Part shown: positions 44,173 through 53,022 of the stretch, piece by piece
How the letters are laid out: the number at the start of each line of letters is the position of its first letter
Position numbering within the stretch: position 1 is the first letter of the stretch
Assembly: GCA_963711375.1 (NCBI GenBank)
Contig: CAVQDV010000005.1
Span: 2,542,001-2,606,000, forward strand
Length of the DNA stretch: 64,000 nt
Direction of reading: 5' to 3'
DNA from: CAVQDV01 sp963711375
GTDB lineage: Bacteria > Pseudomonadota > Gammaproteobacteria > Coxiellales > Coxiellaceae
Position numbers and translations under genes: made by a program
The notes under the pieces: model-generated
What the model was told of the DNA's origin: nothing
Seen by the model: only the letters and a program-made list of their open reading frames with translations
The model's database searches: none

Positions 44173-46806
44173 ATGGCTAGTCAAACGACAGAAGACCCTT
44201 CTCTCCAAACGCACACGCCGATGATGCGGCATTATTTACAAATAAAATCGGAATATCCGGATTGGCTTTTATTTTATCGCATGGGCGATTTTTACGAATT
44301 ATTTTATACTGACGCGAAACGTGCCGCAAAATTACTGAATATTACATTGACGTCTCGCGGAAATTCCGCCGGAAATCCTATCCCCATGGCAGGCGTCCCC
44401 TTTCACGCCGCCGAAAACTATTTAGCAAAATTAGTAAAAATGGGCGAATCTGTCGTGATTTGCGAACAAGTGGGCGACCCGAATGCAAAAGGCCCCATGA
44501 CTCGTGAAGTTTCTCGTATTATTACACCAGGTACTGTTAGTGACGATGCTTTGCTGGACGAACAAAAAAATAATACGCTGATGGTTATTGCCGAAGACAA
44601 AAATCAATTTGGTTTGGCCACTTTAGATATTACCTGTGGCCGATTTATCGTTCAACAAATAGAAAACCTCGAAAATGTGCTTAGCGAAATCGAACGCATT
44701 AAACCGGCAGAATTATTAATAAGCGAAACTTTCGAAAATCCCCTTATCTTGCAGGCATTTCCAAGTTCTAAGCGTAGACCCCCATGGGAATTTGATATTA
44801 AATCTGCCACTTTACAATTATGCCAACAATTTCAGGTGCATTCTTTAGATGGCTATGGCGTAAAAGATTTACCCCTTGCCGTTGGTGCAGCTGGTTGCTT
44901 GCTGCAATATGTGAAATTTACGCAGCGTTCAAGTCTTCCGCATATTCAAGGCTTCAGCACGATACTCGCACAAGACACGATAATACTGGATGCAGCCACG
45001 CGACGAAATTTAGAATTAACGAATAATCTTCAAGGCGGCTCTGAAAATACCCTTTTTTCCGTTATTAATAAAACGGCCTCTTGCATGGGGGCTAGATTAC
45101 TTCGAGAATTTATTCATCAGCCTTTGCGTGATCACTCTATTTTACTGGCAAGACAAAATGCTATTTCTGCACTACTTGATTCGCAAGTAACGGGCGAAAT
45201 TCACGAATTATTATCGACAATTTCCGATGTTGAACGAATTTTAGCCCGTGTTGCACTTCGCTCGGCTCGACCACGAGATTTAATTGGCCTAAGGCAAACG
45301 CTTGCCTGTTTACCAGGGCTGAAATTAATTTTGAAAAAATGCAGTAACCCTTTGGATCCATCGAATGAGTCGCGGCATAAGAGCGCTTTGCTCAATAATA
45401 TTTCTCAAGATTTTGGCGAATTTTCTGAATTATGTTTGGAACTTGAAAAAGCCATCATGGCAAATCCGCCCGTCGTGCTACGAGAAGGTGGCGTTATTGC
45501 TGATGGCTACGATGCAGAACTCGATGAACTTCGGCAACTCAGTACAAACAGCAGCCAATATTTAGTCGATTTAGAGCAACGAGAAAAAGCGCGCAGCAAC
45601 ATTTCGACTTTAAAAGTGGGCTATAATCGCATTCATGGATTTTATATCGAAATTTCTCGAGCGCAAGCCAAAGAAGCGCCGGTGGATTATATTCGCCGTC
45701 AAACCTTAAAAAATGTTGAACGCTATATCACGCCTGAATTAAAAGAATATGAAGATAAAGTTTTAAGCGCACAATCAAAAGCCTTAGAACGCGAAAAAGA
45801 AATTTACGCGGAATTATTATTGATGCTGCTCTCTCATTTATCGCCCTTGCAACGTTCAGCCAGTGCACTAGCTGAACTGGATGTGCTAAATAATTTTGCG
45901 CAATGCGCTGAAACTTTAAATCTTGTAAAACCCACCTTTTCAGAAAATCCTGGCATTCACATAAAAGCTGGGCGACATCTTGTTGTTGAAAGTGTTCTAA
46001 GGGAACCCTTTGTTCCAAATGATTGCGAACTTTCAGATAAGCAAAAAATGCTGATGATAACGGGCCCAAATATGGGCGGAAAATCAACCTATATGCGACA
46101 AACGGCTTTAATGGCCCTGCTCGCGTATATAGGCAGTTTTGTGCCGGCAGAATCTGCTACTTTCGGACCCATCGATCGAATTTTTACTCGCATAGGCGCG
46201 GCTGATGATCTCGCGAGCGGACGTTCAACGTTTATGGTCGAAATGACGGAAACCGCGAATATTTTGCATAATGCCACCGAAAATAGTTTGGTATTAATGG
46301 ATGAAATCGGCCGGGGTACGAGTACATTTGATGGTTTATCACTCGCTTTTGCGTGCGCTGAACATTTAGCCACAAAAATTCGAGCCTTTACCTTATTTGC
46401 CACGCATTATTTTGAATTAACCACGCTGGCAGATTCGATGCCAAGCATTATAAATGCTCACCTAGATGCTGTTGAACACAATGACACGATTGTTTTTTTA
46501 CATGCCATAAAAATGGGCCCCGCGAATCAAAGCTATGGATTACACGTAGCAAAATTAGCTGGCGTACCTACTTCGGTGATTCAGATGGCACGTAAAAAAC
46601 TGCATGAACTCGAAAATCAAAATCACGTAAAAACTCAGGAAAGAAATCTCCCCGTTCAACAATCTCTTTTCGATTCCATCGAGGAAGATCCCATCATTAA
46701 AGAATTAAAATCGATAAACATAGATGAGATGACCCCAAAATCTGCACTGGATTATTTATACAAACTTAGAAAAAAAATTAGTGAGTCCTGTACCTCTCAG
46801 CGCTAA
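44173..46806 (+). CDS. mutS: DNA mismatch repair protein MutS
   Basis: 877 aa. The mismatch-binding domain has YRMGDFYELF (the Phe-x-Glu wedge is in the equivalent YELFYTDAK region). It continues with connector and clamp, then the ATPase with Walker A GPNMGGKSTYMRQTA near 630, LVLMDEIGRGTSTFDGLSLA and FATHYFELT. The C-terminal helix pair is present. It recognises mismatches and starts repair with MutL. It is divergent from pncC with a spacer of about 70 bp that must hold both promoters. AAGGA precedes the ATG. Confidence 0.97.
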   Translation: MASQTTEDPSLQTHTPMMRHYLQIKSEYPDWLLFYRMGDFYELFYTDAKRAAKLLNITLTSRGNSAGNPIPMAGVPFHAAENYLAKLVKMGESVVICEQVGDPNAKGPMTREVSRIITPGTVSDDALLDEQKNNTLMVIAEDKNQFGLATLDITCGRFIVQQIENLENVLSEIERIKPAELLISETFENPLILQAFPSSKRRPPWEFDIKSATLQLCQQFQVHSLDGYGVKDLPLAVGAAGCLLQYVKFTQRSSLPHIQGFSTILAQDTIILDAATRRNLELTNNLQGGSENTLFSVINKTASCMGARLLREFIHQPLRDHSILLARQNAISALLDSQVTGEIHELLSTISDVERILARVALRSARPRDLIGLRQTLACLPGLKLILKKCSNPLDPSNESRHKSALLNNISQDFGEFSELCLELEKAIMANPPVVLREGGVIADGYDAELDELRQLSTNSSQYLVDLEQREKARSNISTLKVGYNRIHGFYIEISRAQAKEAPVDYIRRQTLKNVERYITPELKEYEDKVLSAQSKALEREKEIYAELLLMLLSHLSPLQRSASALAELDVLNNFAQCAETLNLVKPTFSENPGIHIKAGRHLVVESVLREPFVPNDCELSDKQKMLMITGPNMGGKSTYMRQTALMALLAYIGSFVPAESATFGPIDRIFTRIGAADDLASGRSTFMVEMTETANILHNATENSLVLMDEIGRGTSTFDGLSLAFACAEHLATKIRAFTLFATHYFELTTLADSMPSIINAHLDAVEHNDTIVFLHAIKMGPANQSYGLHVAKLAGVPTSVIQMARKKLHELENQNHVKTQERNLPVQQSLFDSIEEDPIIKELKSINIDEMTPKSALDYLYKLRKKISESCTSQR

Positions 46807-46941
46807 CTTTGCCTATTAATTAGCGCGCTCAGATTGGGTTCAGAGGTGCTTGATCCTTGTGGATAATTTGCTTGAATTTAATATTTCCTTAAGAATACGC
46901 TGTTATATTCCTTATTTCCATCAATTAAGGTAGTTTTAAAA

Positions 46942-47589
46942 ATGAGAGATAAGGTTAAAGAGTATTTAAATGAAAAGGAAGGCGAAAGTAGCTTGAAAAA
47001 ATGTTTTGAGAGCATTACAAATAAGCCTGAAAAAATTTCCTTGCTAATAGAGACAGCTCTCCTGTCTAAGGATGAAACTGTAATTCGCTGGGCTTTTGAA
47101 CAAGCTGTAAAATTACTTCAATTTGATTTTTCTGGTTTCTCGAGAAAATTTGCTGTTTTTTGCGGAGGAGAAAGTGAATTAATTTCAGAAAATCTAAAGC
47201 CAGTAACCCCCCATGTGTTTCCAATAGACACCGATTCGAAAAGTGCAAAAATTGTTATTTCCTATTTTCTAAAAAAACATCCCTCAGATTTTCATGATTT
47301 TCTAGAAAAAATTTTGGAAAAAGCGCCCGGGCACTCTCATGCGAGCTTCTACTTCAATGGATCTTTTATGTTTTCAAGCCCAGATTGGGAAGAGTGGAAT
47401 TCTGCGGTTTGCCCTGCCCTCTACGTGCCGAAAAAACAAAAACCTAACTTAAATGAATTTTTCTCTGCTATCAGGCCACACTCACAAAAATTAATTCCAA
47501 CAAGAACAAAATTCCTTGAGATTTTCGATGGCATCGAGTTTACTATTGTGGAAAGTGATAAAGTCGCAACCCCGACTCTAAAGAAGTAA
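46942..47589 (+). CDS. Hypothetical protein
   Basis: 215 aa, ATG with AAGG upstream and a plausible promoter (TTGCTT and TTATAT, 46868-46913). I do not recognise a family. The N-terminal half is helical and charged (VKEYLNEKEGESSLKKCFESI, IRWAFEQAVKLLQFDFSGFSRKF). The C-terminal half has aromatic-rich strands (ASFYFNGSFMFSSPDWEEW) and a final PTRTKFLEIFDGIEFTIVES. No signal peptide or membrane helix, so probably cytosolic, or an effector if the host is an intracellular bacterium (speculation). It stands alone downstream of mutS. Confidence 0.6.
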   Translation: MRDKVKEYLNEKEGESSLKKCFESITNKPEKISLLIETALLSKDETVIRWAFEQAVKLLQFDFSGFSRKFAVFCGGESELISENLKPVTPHVFPIDTDSKSAKIVISYFLKKHPSDFHDFLEKILEKAPGHSHASFYFNGSFMFSSPDWEEWNSAVCPALYVPKKQKPNLNEFFSAIRPHSQKLIPTRTKFLEIFDGIEFTIVESDKVATPTLKK

Positions 47590-47776
47590 AGCATGAAATT
47601 AAGCAGCATTGAATTCAATAATAATCAGGGCACTATTTTTACAACTGTTCCCGCTTAAAAAGTTAAAAATTGCCTCAGTTAGAGGGATTTTGAGTTGTGG
47701 ACACATAGGCTCTGACAGTTTTTCTTCAAAAAATCACCAGAAATTTGGGCTCATGCCTATTGAAGCGGAAATACTG

Positions 47777-48325
47777 TTATTTTTGAATGCCATTGAGAAA
47801 CTGCTGAATTTCTAGTGTTTGGGATTCGCTTAATTTCATATTATCCGGGAGCATTCTGGCTATACCGCCTCCTACAGCAAAAGGTTTTTCCTCGGTAGAA
47901 AGTTGATTTTGCCAGCCTAAAACCACTCCCCCTTCTTTAATAAAATTCAGAATAAAATCCTGATCCTTTTTCACAATTTCATCAGGCAAACCCACTTTAT
48001 GGCTTTGAGATGGTTCATGGGTCAGCAGCATTGTTGTAATGGGCAATATGTGAAAAATTCCCTGAAATTTTTGATATTCCTTGGTTTGAAGCAAGCCTTC
48101 GATTTCTGAAATAACTTCGGCTTGGTTAGCACCACTAGTACCGGTTATCCATTTTTTAGTTTGATAACAGTGATGAATATTTTCACTTTGAGCATAATTA
48201 GCAGAATAGGTAATACCAACTTTTGAGTAGCCTATTTGATGAAGTCTGCTCACTTCTGCCAAAATAGCTTTTGCTTGTTCATGATGGCTTAATTTCGAAA
48301 AATTAAGCACGATTGGAATTAGCAT
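47777..48325 (-). CDS. Hypothetical protein coupled to rluB
   Basis: 182 aa. The start overlaps the rluB stop (ATGCTAA), so it is translationally coupled. It looks like a soluble alpha/beta protein: MLIPIVLNFSKLSHHEQAKAILAEVSRLHQIGYSKVGITYSANY, then GTSGANQAEVISEIEGLL, and a C-terminal VLGWQNQLSTEEKPFAVGGGIARML. No known motif is certain. The pattern of strand, helix and Gly-rich loop could fit a nucleotide- or sugar-handling fold, but that is a guess. Confidence 0.6.
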   Translation of the reverse strand: MLIPIVLNFSKLSHHEQAKAILAEVSRLHQIGYSKVGITYSANYAQSENIHHCYQTKKWITGTSGANQAEVISEIEGLLQTKEYQKFQGIFHILPITTMLLTHEPSQSHKVGLPDEIVKKDQDFILNFIKEGGVVLGWQNQLSTEEKPFAVGGGIARMLPDNMKLSESQTLEIQQFLNGIQK

Positions 48326-49146
48326 TTTTCTTCAATCTCAGTGAATTTTATTAATTCTTCTAATAATTTTCCGGTAATATCAACCGCTTTGTTGGGGCGC
48401 ATGTTTTTTTCGAGAAAAATAGGGCCAAAGCGAACGCGCATTAAACGGCTTACTTGTAAACCTTGTGATTCCCAGAGACGTCTGACCAAACGATTGCGCC
48501 CTTCAGCCACCAACACGTGATACCAATGGTTTGCGCCCTCTCCGCCTGAATTCACAATATGTTCGAATCGCGCCATGCCATCTTCGAGCATAACGCCATG
48601 CGTTAATTTCGTTAATATTTCCTCGTCCACTTTACCTAAAACTCGCACGGCGTATTCTCGTTCTATTTTCATAGAAGGATGCATGAGTTTATGCGCTAGA
48701 TCTCCATTATTGGTAAAAAGTAATAATCCCGAAGTATTTAAATCTAAGCGGCCGATGCTTACCCAACGTTGACCATGAAGTTTTGGAAGATTTTGGAAAA
48801 CTGTGGGTCGGCGTTCTGGATCTTTTCTTGTGCAGATTTCTCCCGCCGTTTTGTGATAAGCAATGACTCGTGTAACGGGGGCTACTGCTTCAGGACGCCT
48901 TAGTAAACGACCATCGATTTGAATTCGATCTGCAGCGGAGGCTTTATCACCTAGTTGTGCAACAACATCGTTTATTTTAATGCGGCCTTCAGCGATCCAG
49001 CGCTCAACTTGTCGGCGAGAGGCAATTCCGGCCTCCGACAAGAGTTTTTGAATGCGCATTTTTTCCGGTTTAATTTCAGATTTTTTTTCAATTTTCTTTT
49101 CGGTTTTTTTCCCGAACTTATTGTCGTGCTTTTTTTCGTATTTCAT
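48319..49146 (-). CDS. rluB: 23S rRNA pseudouridine synthase, RluB type
   Basis: 275 aa from the ATG at 49146 behind GAGAG; a longer start would only extend a basic leader. A lysine-rich tail (about 1-28) precedes an S4 domain (MRIQKLLSEAGIASRRQVERWIAEGRIKIND). The catalytic domain has Asp in WVSIGRLDLNTSGLLLFTNNGDLA and ends EGRNRLVRRLWESQGLQVSRLMRVRFGPI. RluB modifies helix 89 of 23S rRNA near position 2605. It is placed after scpA-scpB, a widespread gammaproteobacterial order. Confidence 0.93.
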   Translation of the reverse strand: MKYEKKHDNKFGKKTEKKIEKKSEIKPEKMRIQKLLSEAGIASRRQVERWIAEGRIKINDVVAQLGDKASAADRIQIDGRLLRRPEAVAPVTRVIAYHKTAGEICTRKDPERRPTVFQNLPKLHGQRWVSIGRLDLNTSGLLLFTNNGDLAHKLMHPSMKIEREYAVRVLGKVDEEILTKLTHGVMLEDGMARFEHIVNSGGEGANHWYHVLVAEGRNRLVRRLWESQGLQVSRLMRVRFGPIFLEKNMRPNKAVDITGKLLEELIKFTEIEEKC

Positions 49147-49184
49147 ATTTTCTCTCAGCAAGCTTTTTTCTGATAGGCGATAGA

Positions 49185-50033
49185 TCAAACTAGCTCTGGA
49201 ATTCTGTGCAAGGCTTTATTCTCAGAGTCATCTGTATGATGTTCAATGGAGTTTTCCTGTGTGCGGATGGGTTCATTTAGTTTATGATCATCCTCAATTA
49301 ATGCTGAAATTTCAGCATTTTCATTCTCAGGCGCTTCATCAGAATTTTCAGAATCTGTAATAACAGCTTCAGCTTCAATATAGAGATCTTCAGATATTTC
49401 TACTTCGGCTTCATTTATGGTTTCATTTTCACTTTCAATAGACTCAGAATTTTCTTGTCCATCTAAGTTGAAGGACATCTGAGCATTTAATTGTTTTTCC
49501 AGCTCATCTAAATTCGCTAAATCACTTAAGGTCGGCAATTCTGACAAACTTTTACAATTAAAATAATCGAGAAATTCTTTAGTGCTTCCATAAAGCGCTG
49601 GTTTTCCAGGCACATCTTTATGGCCTACAATTTTAATCCAATTGCGTTCCGTTAGCACTTTAATAATGTGCGTATTCACCGCAACACCACGAACCTCTTC
49701 TATTTCACCGCGAGTAATCGGCTGCTGATACACAATTAATGCCAAGGTTTCCAAAAAGGCACGGCCATAACGCGGCGGCTTTTGTTCCCACAAACGCTGC
49801 AACCAGGGTGCATAAGCCGACCTAGCCTGAAAACGAAAACCACTGGCCACTTCCACTAACTCAACACCTCTATTTTGATAAAATTCGGCTAACTGCATTA
49901 GATGCTCACGAATTTCCTTCAAGGCAGGTCGATTGGCCTCTTCAAAAAGCATCGATAATTTTTCTACCGATAAAGGTTCGCCGGCGGCAAACAAAGCCGC
50001 CTCTAAAATTTCTGGCATGTTAATGGATGTCAT
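49185..50033 (-). CDS. scpB: Segregation and condensation protein ScpB
   Basis: 282 aa. Residues 1-185 are two winged-helix units (ILEAALFAAGEPLSVEKLSMLFEE; LETLALIVYQQPITRGEIEEVRGVAVNTHIIKVLTERNWI; PALYGSTKEFLDYFNCKSLSELP). The last 90 residues form a strongly acidic, low-complexity tail (NETINEAEVEISEDLYIEAEAV). ScpB works with ScpA and SMC in chromosome organisation. Its ATG overlaps the scpA stop (TAATG), which ensures coupled synthesis. Confidence 0.94.
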   Translation of the reverse strand: MTSINMPEILEAALFAAGEPLSVEKLSMLFEEANRPALKEIREHLMQLAEFYQNRGVELVEVASGFRFQARSAYAPWLQRLWEQKPPRYGRAFLETLALIVYQQPITRGEIEEVRGVAVNTHIIKVLTERNWIKIVGHKDVPGKPALYGSTKEFLDYFNCKSLSELPTLSDLANLDELEKQLNAQMSFNLDGQENSESIESENETINEAEVEISEDLYIEAEAVITDSENSDEAPENENAEISALIEDDHKLNEPIRTQENSIEHHTDDSENKALHRIPELV

Positions 50034-50812
50034 TATTTTCCTCGCACATAAATAGGTGCAAAAGCCTCTGGCTGAACTAATTCAATCATCGCTTGACGAA
50101 TAAGTTCCAGTACCGCAATCAATGTCACTGCGACACCCATGCGGCCTTCCTCTACTTTAAAAAGACTCGTAAATGCCGTGAAATTCTCAGAATTGACACG
50201 CGCTAATACAATCGACATGCGCTCTCGCACAGAAAGCACTTCGCGACCTACGGCATGATGCGTATATAATTTCGCCCGTTGCATAACATCATAAAGGGCA
50301 CGCAAAATTTCCTGAATATCCACGTCGGGTTGAATTTCAGCTAATTCCATCGAGGGCGCCATGGCATCCGCGATAAAAATATCGCGATCGACACGGGGCA
50401 ATTGATCTAAATCCTCGGCCGCTTTTTTAAAGCGCTCATATTCTTGTAAACGCCGAATAAGAGCCGCGCGAGGATCTTCTTCATCTTCCAACTCAGCCGT
50501 TTTCGGCTTGGGCAATAACAAGCGAGATTTAATTTCAGCCAACATCGCGGCCATCACCAAGTATTCGGCAGCCAATTCAAGCTGCATATCTCGCATCAAT
50601 TCAACATAGCGGATATATTGACGGGTGATCTCAGCAATCGGAATATCTAAAATATCGAGATTCTGCTTACGAATAAGATACAGCAAAAGATCCAAAGGAC
50701 CTTCAAACGTCTCAAGAAATACACGTAAGGCATCCGGCGGAATGTACAAATCATCCGGCAATTCCAGCACTTCTTGGCCAAGCACCTTAGCAAGCGAAAC
50801 CGCTTCAGTCAT
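50033..50812 (-). CDS. scpA: Segregation and condensation protein ScpA
   Basis: 259 aa from the ATG at 50812; a GTG at 50893 would add 27 residues without family character. The kleisin N-terminal domain is typical (FLETFEGPLDLLLYLIRKQNLDILDIPIAEITRQYI), followed by AAEYLVMAAMLAEIKSRLLLPKP and a C-terminal winged helix (RMGVAVTLIAVLELIRQAMIELVQPEAFAPIYV). It bridges SMC heads with ScpB. It is divergent from yciB and first gene of the scpA-scpB-rluB operon. Confidence 0.94.
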   Translation of the reverse strand: MTEAVSLAKVLGQEVLELPDDLYIPPDALRVFLETFEGPLDLLLYLIRKQNLDILDIPIAEITRQYIRYVELMRDMQLELAAEYLVMAAMLAEIKSRLLLPKPKTAELEDEEDPRAALIRRLQEYERFKKAAEDLDQLPRVDRDIFIADAMAPSMELAEIQPDVDIQEILRALYDVMQRAKLYTHHAVGREVLSVRERMSIVLARVNSENFTAFTSLFKVEEGRMGVAVTLIAVLELIRQAMIELVQPEAFAPIYVRGK

Positions 50813-51005
50813 CTTGAAAAACCCATCGTTTAATCTCGTAGAACGATCATACCCTAAAGCCCCCGGGGATGCCACTTCAAAGCACAATTTCACCAGCTTT
50901 GCCCCGATCCAACACCTCTTCTAATGGCTTTCCCAAATGCCGGGAGAATTTACAGCGGGGACTCCTTCCGCTATAGTAATGATTGTTCAAACAACCGGTG
51001 CCTTG

Positions 51006-51536
51006 ATGAAATTTTTCTACGATTATTTTCCCATTATCTGCTTTTTCATAGCTTACAAATTATACGGCATCTACGTCGCGACAGCAGCGACTATGGTAGC
51101 CTCCTTTCTTCAAGTCGCCTTTTTTTGGCTCATGTATCGACGATTCGAAAAATTACATCTCATTACCTTAGCACTGGTTATATTCCTCGGCAGCTCGACC
51201 TTAATTTTTCACAAAACCATTTTTATCAAATGGAAGCCCAGCATTATTTACTGGGTCTTTGCATTGATACTCCTTTTCAGCAGGTATTTCAGCAAAAAAC
51301 CGCTTTTACAAAAAATGCTGGGCGACAAAATTACGCTACCAGAAAAAATCTGGCATCGCTTAAATTTAACCTGGACCGGTTTTTTTATTTTTTTAGGTGT
51401 ATTAAATTTGTATGTCGTCTATCATTACAGCACCGACAGTTGGGTAAATTTTAAACTATTTGGTACTCTGGGTTTGGTCTTGGTCTTTGTAATTGGCCAA
51501 GCGCTTTACATGACTCGCTACATGGAAAAAGATTAA
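51006..51536 (+). CDS. yciB: Inner membrane septation protein A (YciB/IspZ)
   Basis: 176 aa from the ATG at 51006, which gives the normal start MKFFYDYFPIICFFIAYK. Five hydrophobic segments, GSSTLIFHKTIFIKWKPSIIYWVFALIL, and WHRLNLTWTGFFIFLGVLNLYVVY match the family closely. It is an inner-membrane protein involved in envelope maintenance and division. The next gene begins 1 nt after its stop, and yciB-yciI-bolA look like one operon. Confidence 0.93.
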   Translation: MKFFYDYFPIICFFIAYKLYGIYVATAATMVASFLQVAFFWLMYRRFEKLHLITLALVIFLGSSTLIFHKTIFIKWKPSIIYWVFALILLFSRYFSKKPLLQKMLGDKITLPEKIWHRLNLTWTGFFIFLGVLNLYVVYHYSTDSWVNFKLFGTLGLVLVFVIGQALYMTRYMEKD

Positions 51537-51537
51537 C

Positions 51538-51843
51538 ATGTATTACACCATCCTCTGCGAAGACACGCCCGGTAGTTTAGAAAAACGCCGTGCTGTTCGC
51601 CCAGCGCATCTGCAAAGATTAGACGAACTCGATAAAAAAGGCCGGCTTTTGACGGCAGGTGCACTGCTGAAATCAGACTCGGAAAATCTCTTCGAGGCCG
51701 GGGTTCATGGCTCTGTCATCATCGCAAAATTTTCGGATTTGGAAGAAGCCAAAGCCTGGGCCGCCGCCGACCCCTTCGTCACAGCCGATATTTATGCTCG
51801 TGTAACTGTTTTTCCATATAAGGTAGCCTTTCCCAATGAATAG
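51538..51843 (+). CDS. yciI: YciI family protein
   Basis: 101 aa: MYYTILCEDTPGSLEKRRAVRPAHLQRLDELDKKGRLLTAGALL...AKAWAAADPFVTADIYARVTVFPYKVAF, with the conserved His and Asp of the YCII fold in RPAHLQRLDEL. Immediately downstream of yciB, as in enterobacteria, and overlapping the BolA-like gene by 8 nt. The biochemical role is unsettled. Confidence 0.93.
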   Translation: MYYTILCEDTPGSLEKRRAVRPAHLQRLDELDKKGRLLTAGALLKSDSENLFEAGVHGSVIIAKFSDLEEAKAWAAADPFVTADIYARVTVFPYKVAFPNE

Positions 51844-52096
51844 TATCAATCGTATCTCACAAATCGAAGCTCGTCTGAAACAGGCCCTGAATCCTGAAAA
51901 ATTAAGTATCGAGGATGAGGGATATCAACATGTTGGCCATGCAGGGGCCCAAACAGGCCTGGGTTATTTTGCAATTACCATCCGTGCTGAGGCATTAAAA
52001 GGTAAATCCCGAGTGGAACAACATCGCCTGATTTATCAAGCCATTGGCGACATGATGCAAACGGATATCCATGCTTTACGAATATCCGTAGTGTAA
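51836..52096 (+). CDS. BolA family protein
   Basis: 86 aa. The BolA core is seen as ISQIEARLKQAL...LSIEDEGYQHVGHAG...YFAITIRAEALKGKSRVEQHRLIYQAIGDMMQTDIHALRISV, with the invariant SRVxxHRxIY and IHAL motifs. BolA proteins work with monothiol glutaredoxins in Fe-S trafficking and affect morphology. Third gene of the yciB operon. Confidence 0.9.
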   Translation: MNSINRISQIEARLKQALNPEKLSIEDEGYQHVGHAGAQTGLGYFAITIRAEALKGKSRVEQHRLIYQAIGDMMQTDIHALRISVV

Positions 52097-52268
52097 GAAG
52101 CCAGGTTTTAAAATGAAAAATCACTTTTTATAGACTATACTGTTTTGATAGATACCATTCTGCTTCAGTTGATGCTCCTATACGAGGTTAACTTAGAACT
52201 CAGAATCGCCTATTGCAGCCTATTAGAGCATGCTGTATAGTTGCCACCAGTTTAGAGAGGGTCTTACC

Positions 52269-52493
52269 ATGAAACAAAACATTCATCCAAAATACGAAGC
52301 CGTGCAAGTGAAATGCAGTTGCGGCAATACATTTTCAACCCGTTCGACCATTGGTCATGACATCAGTGTTGAAATTTGTTCAAAGTGCCACCCCTTTTTC
52401 ACTGGTCAACAACGTGTTGTTGATACTGGCGGACGCGTTCAACGTTTCCGTGATCGTTATGCGAAAAAGAAAACCGGCACTGCAGCTGAATAA
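52269..52493 (+). CDS. rpmE: 50S ribosomal protein L31
   Basis: 74 aa from the ATG at 52269 behind GAGGG. This is the zinc-binding (C+) form: CSCGNTFSTRS and CSKCHPFFTGQQRVVDTGGRVQRF, so four Cys including the CxC and CxxC pairs. It is a late-assembling large-subunit protein at the inter-subunit bridge. The gene is monocistronic, with a hairpin after the stop. Confidence 0.96.
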   Translation: MKQNIHPKYEAVQVKCSCGNTFSTRSTIGHDISVEICSKCHPFFTGQQRVVDTGGRVQRFRDRYAKKKTGTAAE

Positions 52494-52507
52494 TTCACGA
52501 AACAATT

Positions 52508-52557
52508 GGGGGCAGTTCTTTTTTAGCACTTAAGTGGATAAAGAAGAAACTGCCCTC
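52508..52557. terminator. Hairpin after rpmE
   Basis: GGGCAGTT (52510-52517) pairs with AACTGCCC (52548-52555), and the inner T-rich and A-rich arms extend the stem. It separates rpmE from the converging small membrane gene and probably ends transcription in both directions. Confidence 0.5.
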
Positions 52558-52578
52558 AACATTTTCCGCCCTGGTTAT

Positions 52579-52767
52579 TTATCTCAGCTTAATATTGCCA
52601 ACATGATGTATGATTCCAAAAACAGATAAAAGCCATAAAATAAGTACAATTACAACCACGGCATTTAGAATGGTTTTAATCGAGCCCGCCATAGGCACGT
52701 AGTTGTTTATCAACCACAGAAAAAAACCCACCACGATTAAGACGATTACTATTGTGACTAAAGGCAT
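52579..52767 (-). CDS. Small membrane protein, Thivi_2564 family
   Basis: 62 aa, almost wholly two hydrophobic helices (TIVIVLIVVGFFLWLINNYVP and TILNAVVVIVLILWLLSVFG) around the conserved NNYVPMAGSIKTILN. This matches the small Thivi_2564-type inner-membrane proteins. Function unknown. Sits next to another tiny membrane gene on the same strand. Confidence 0.75.
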   Translation of the reverse strand: MPLVTIVIVLIVVGFFLWLINNYVPMAGSIKTILNAVVVIVLILWLLSVFGIIHHVGNIKLR

Positions 52768-52794
52768 AATTCACTCCCTGTGTTTTCGACGACA

Positions 52795-52944
52795 TTAAAC
52801 TCTTCCTAAAAGGATGAGTATTAACAAAATGATTAAGACGATCCCAATAATTCCGCTCGGTCTATATCCCCAGCTCCGGCTATGTGGCCAAACCGGGATT
52901 ACACCAAGTAGAATGAGTATTAAAATAATCAGCAAAATATCCAT
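52795..52944 (-). CDS. DUF3309-like small membrane protein
   Basis: 49 aa, easily missed because of its length: MDILLIILILILLGVIPVWPHSRSWGYRPSG then GIIGIVLIILLILILLGRV. Two helices flank the conserved PVWPHSxxWGYxPSG, which is the DUF3309 signature. AAGGA lies about 6 nt before the ATG. It precedes the Thivi_2564-type gene by about 30 bp. Role unknown; such proteins are often stress-related in other bacteria. Confidence 0.8.
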   Translation of the reverse strand: MDILLIILILILLGVIPVWPHSRSWGYRPSGIIGIVLIILLILILLGRV

Positions 52945-53022
52945 TTGATTTCCTTATCTTGCTTCGAACCTTTTTATAGTATCATGAGAAATCAGTAATA
53001 GCACAGACCTATAACAAAGAAA

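Noticed and set aside
50937..51005. Longer start for yciB
   Set aside because: The extra 23 residues have no family match, and the ATG at 51006 gives the normal N-terminus.
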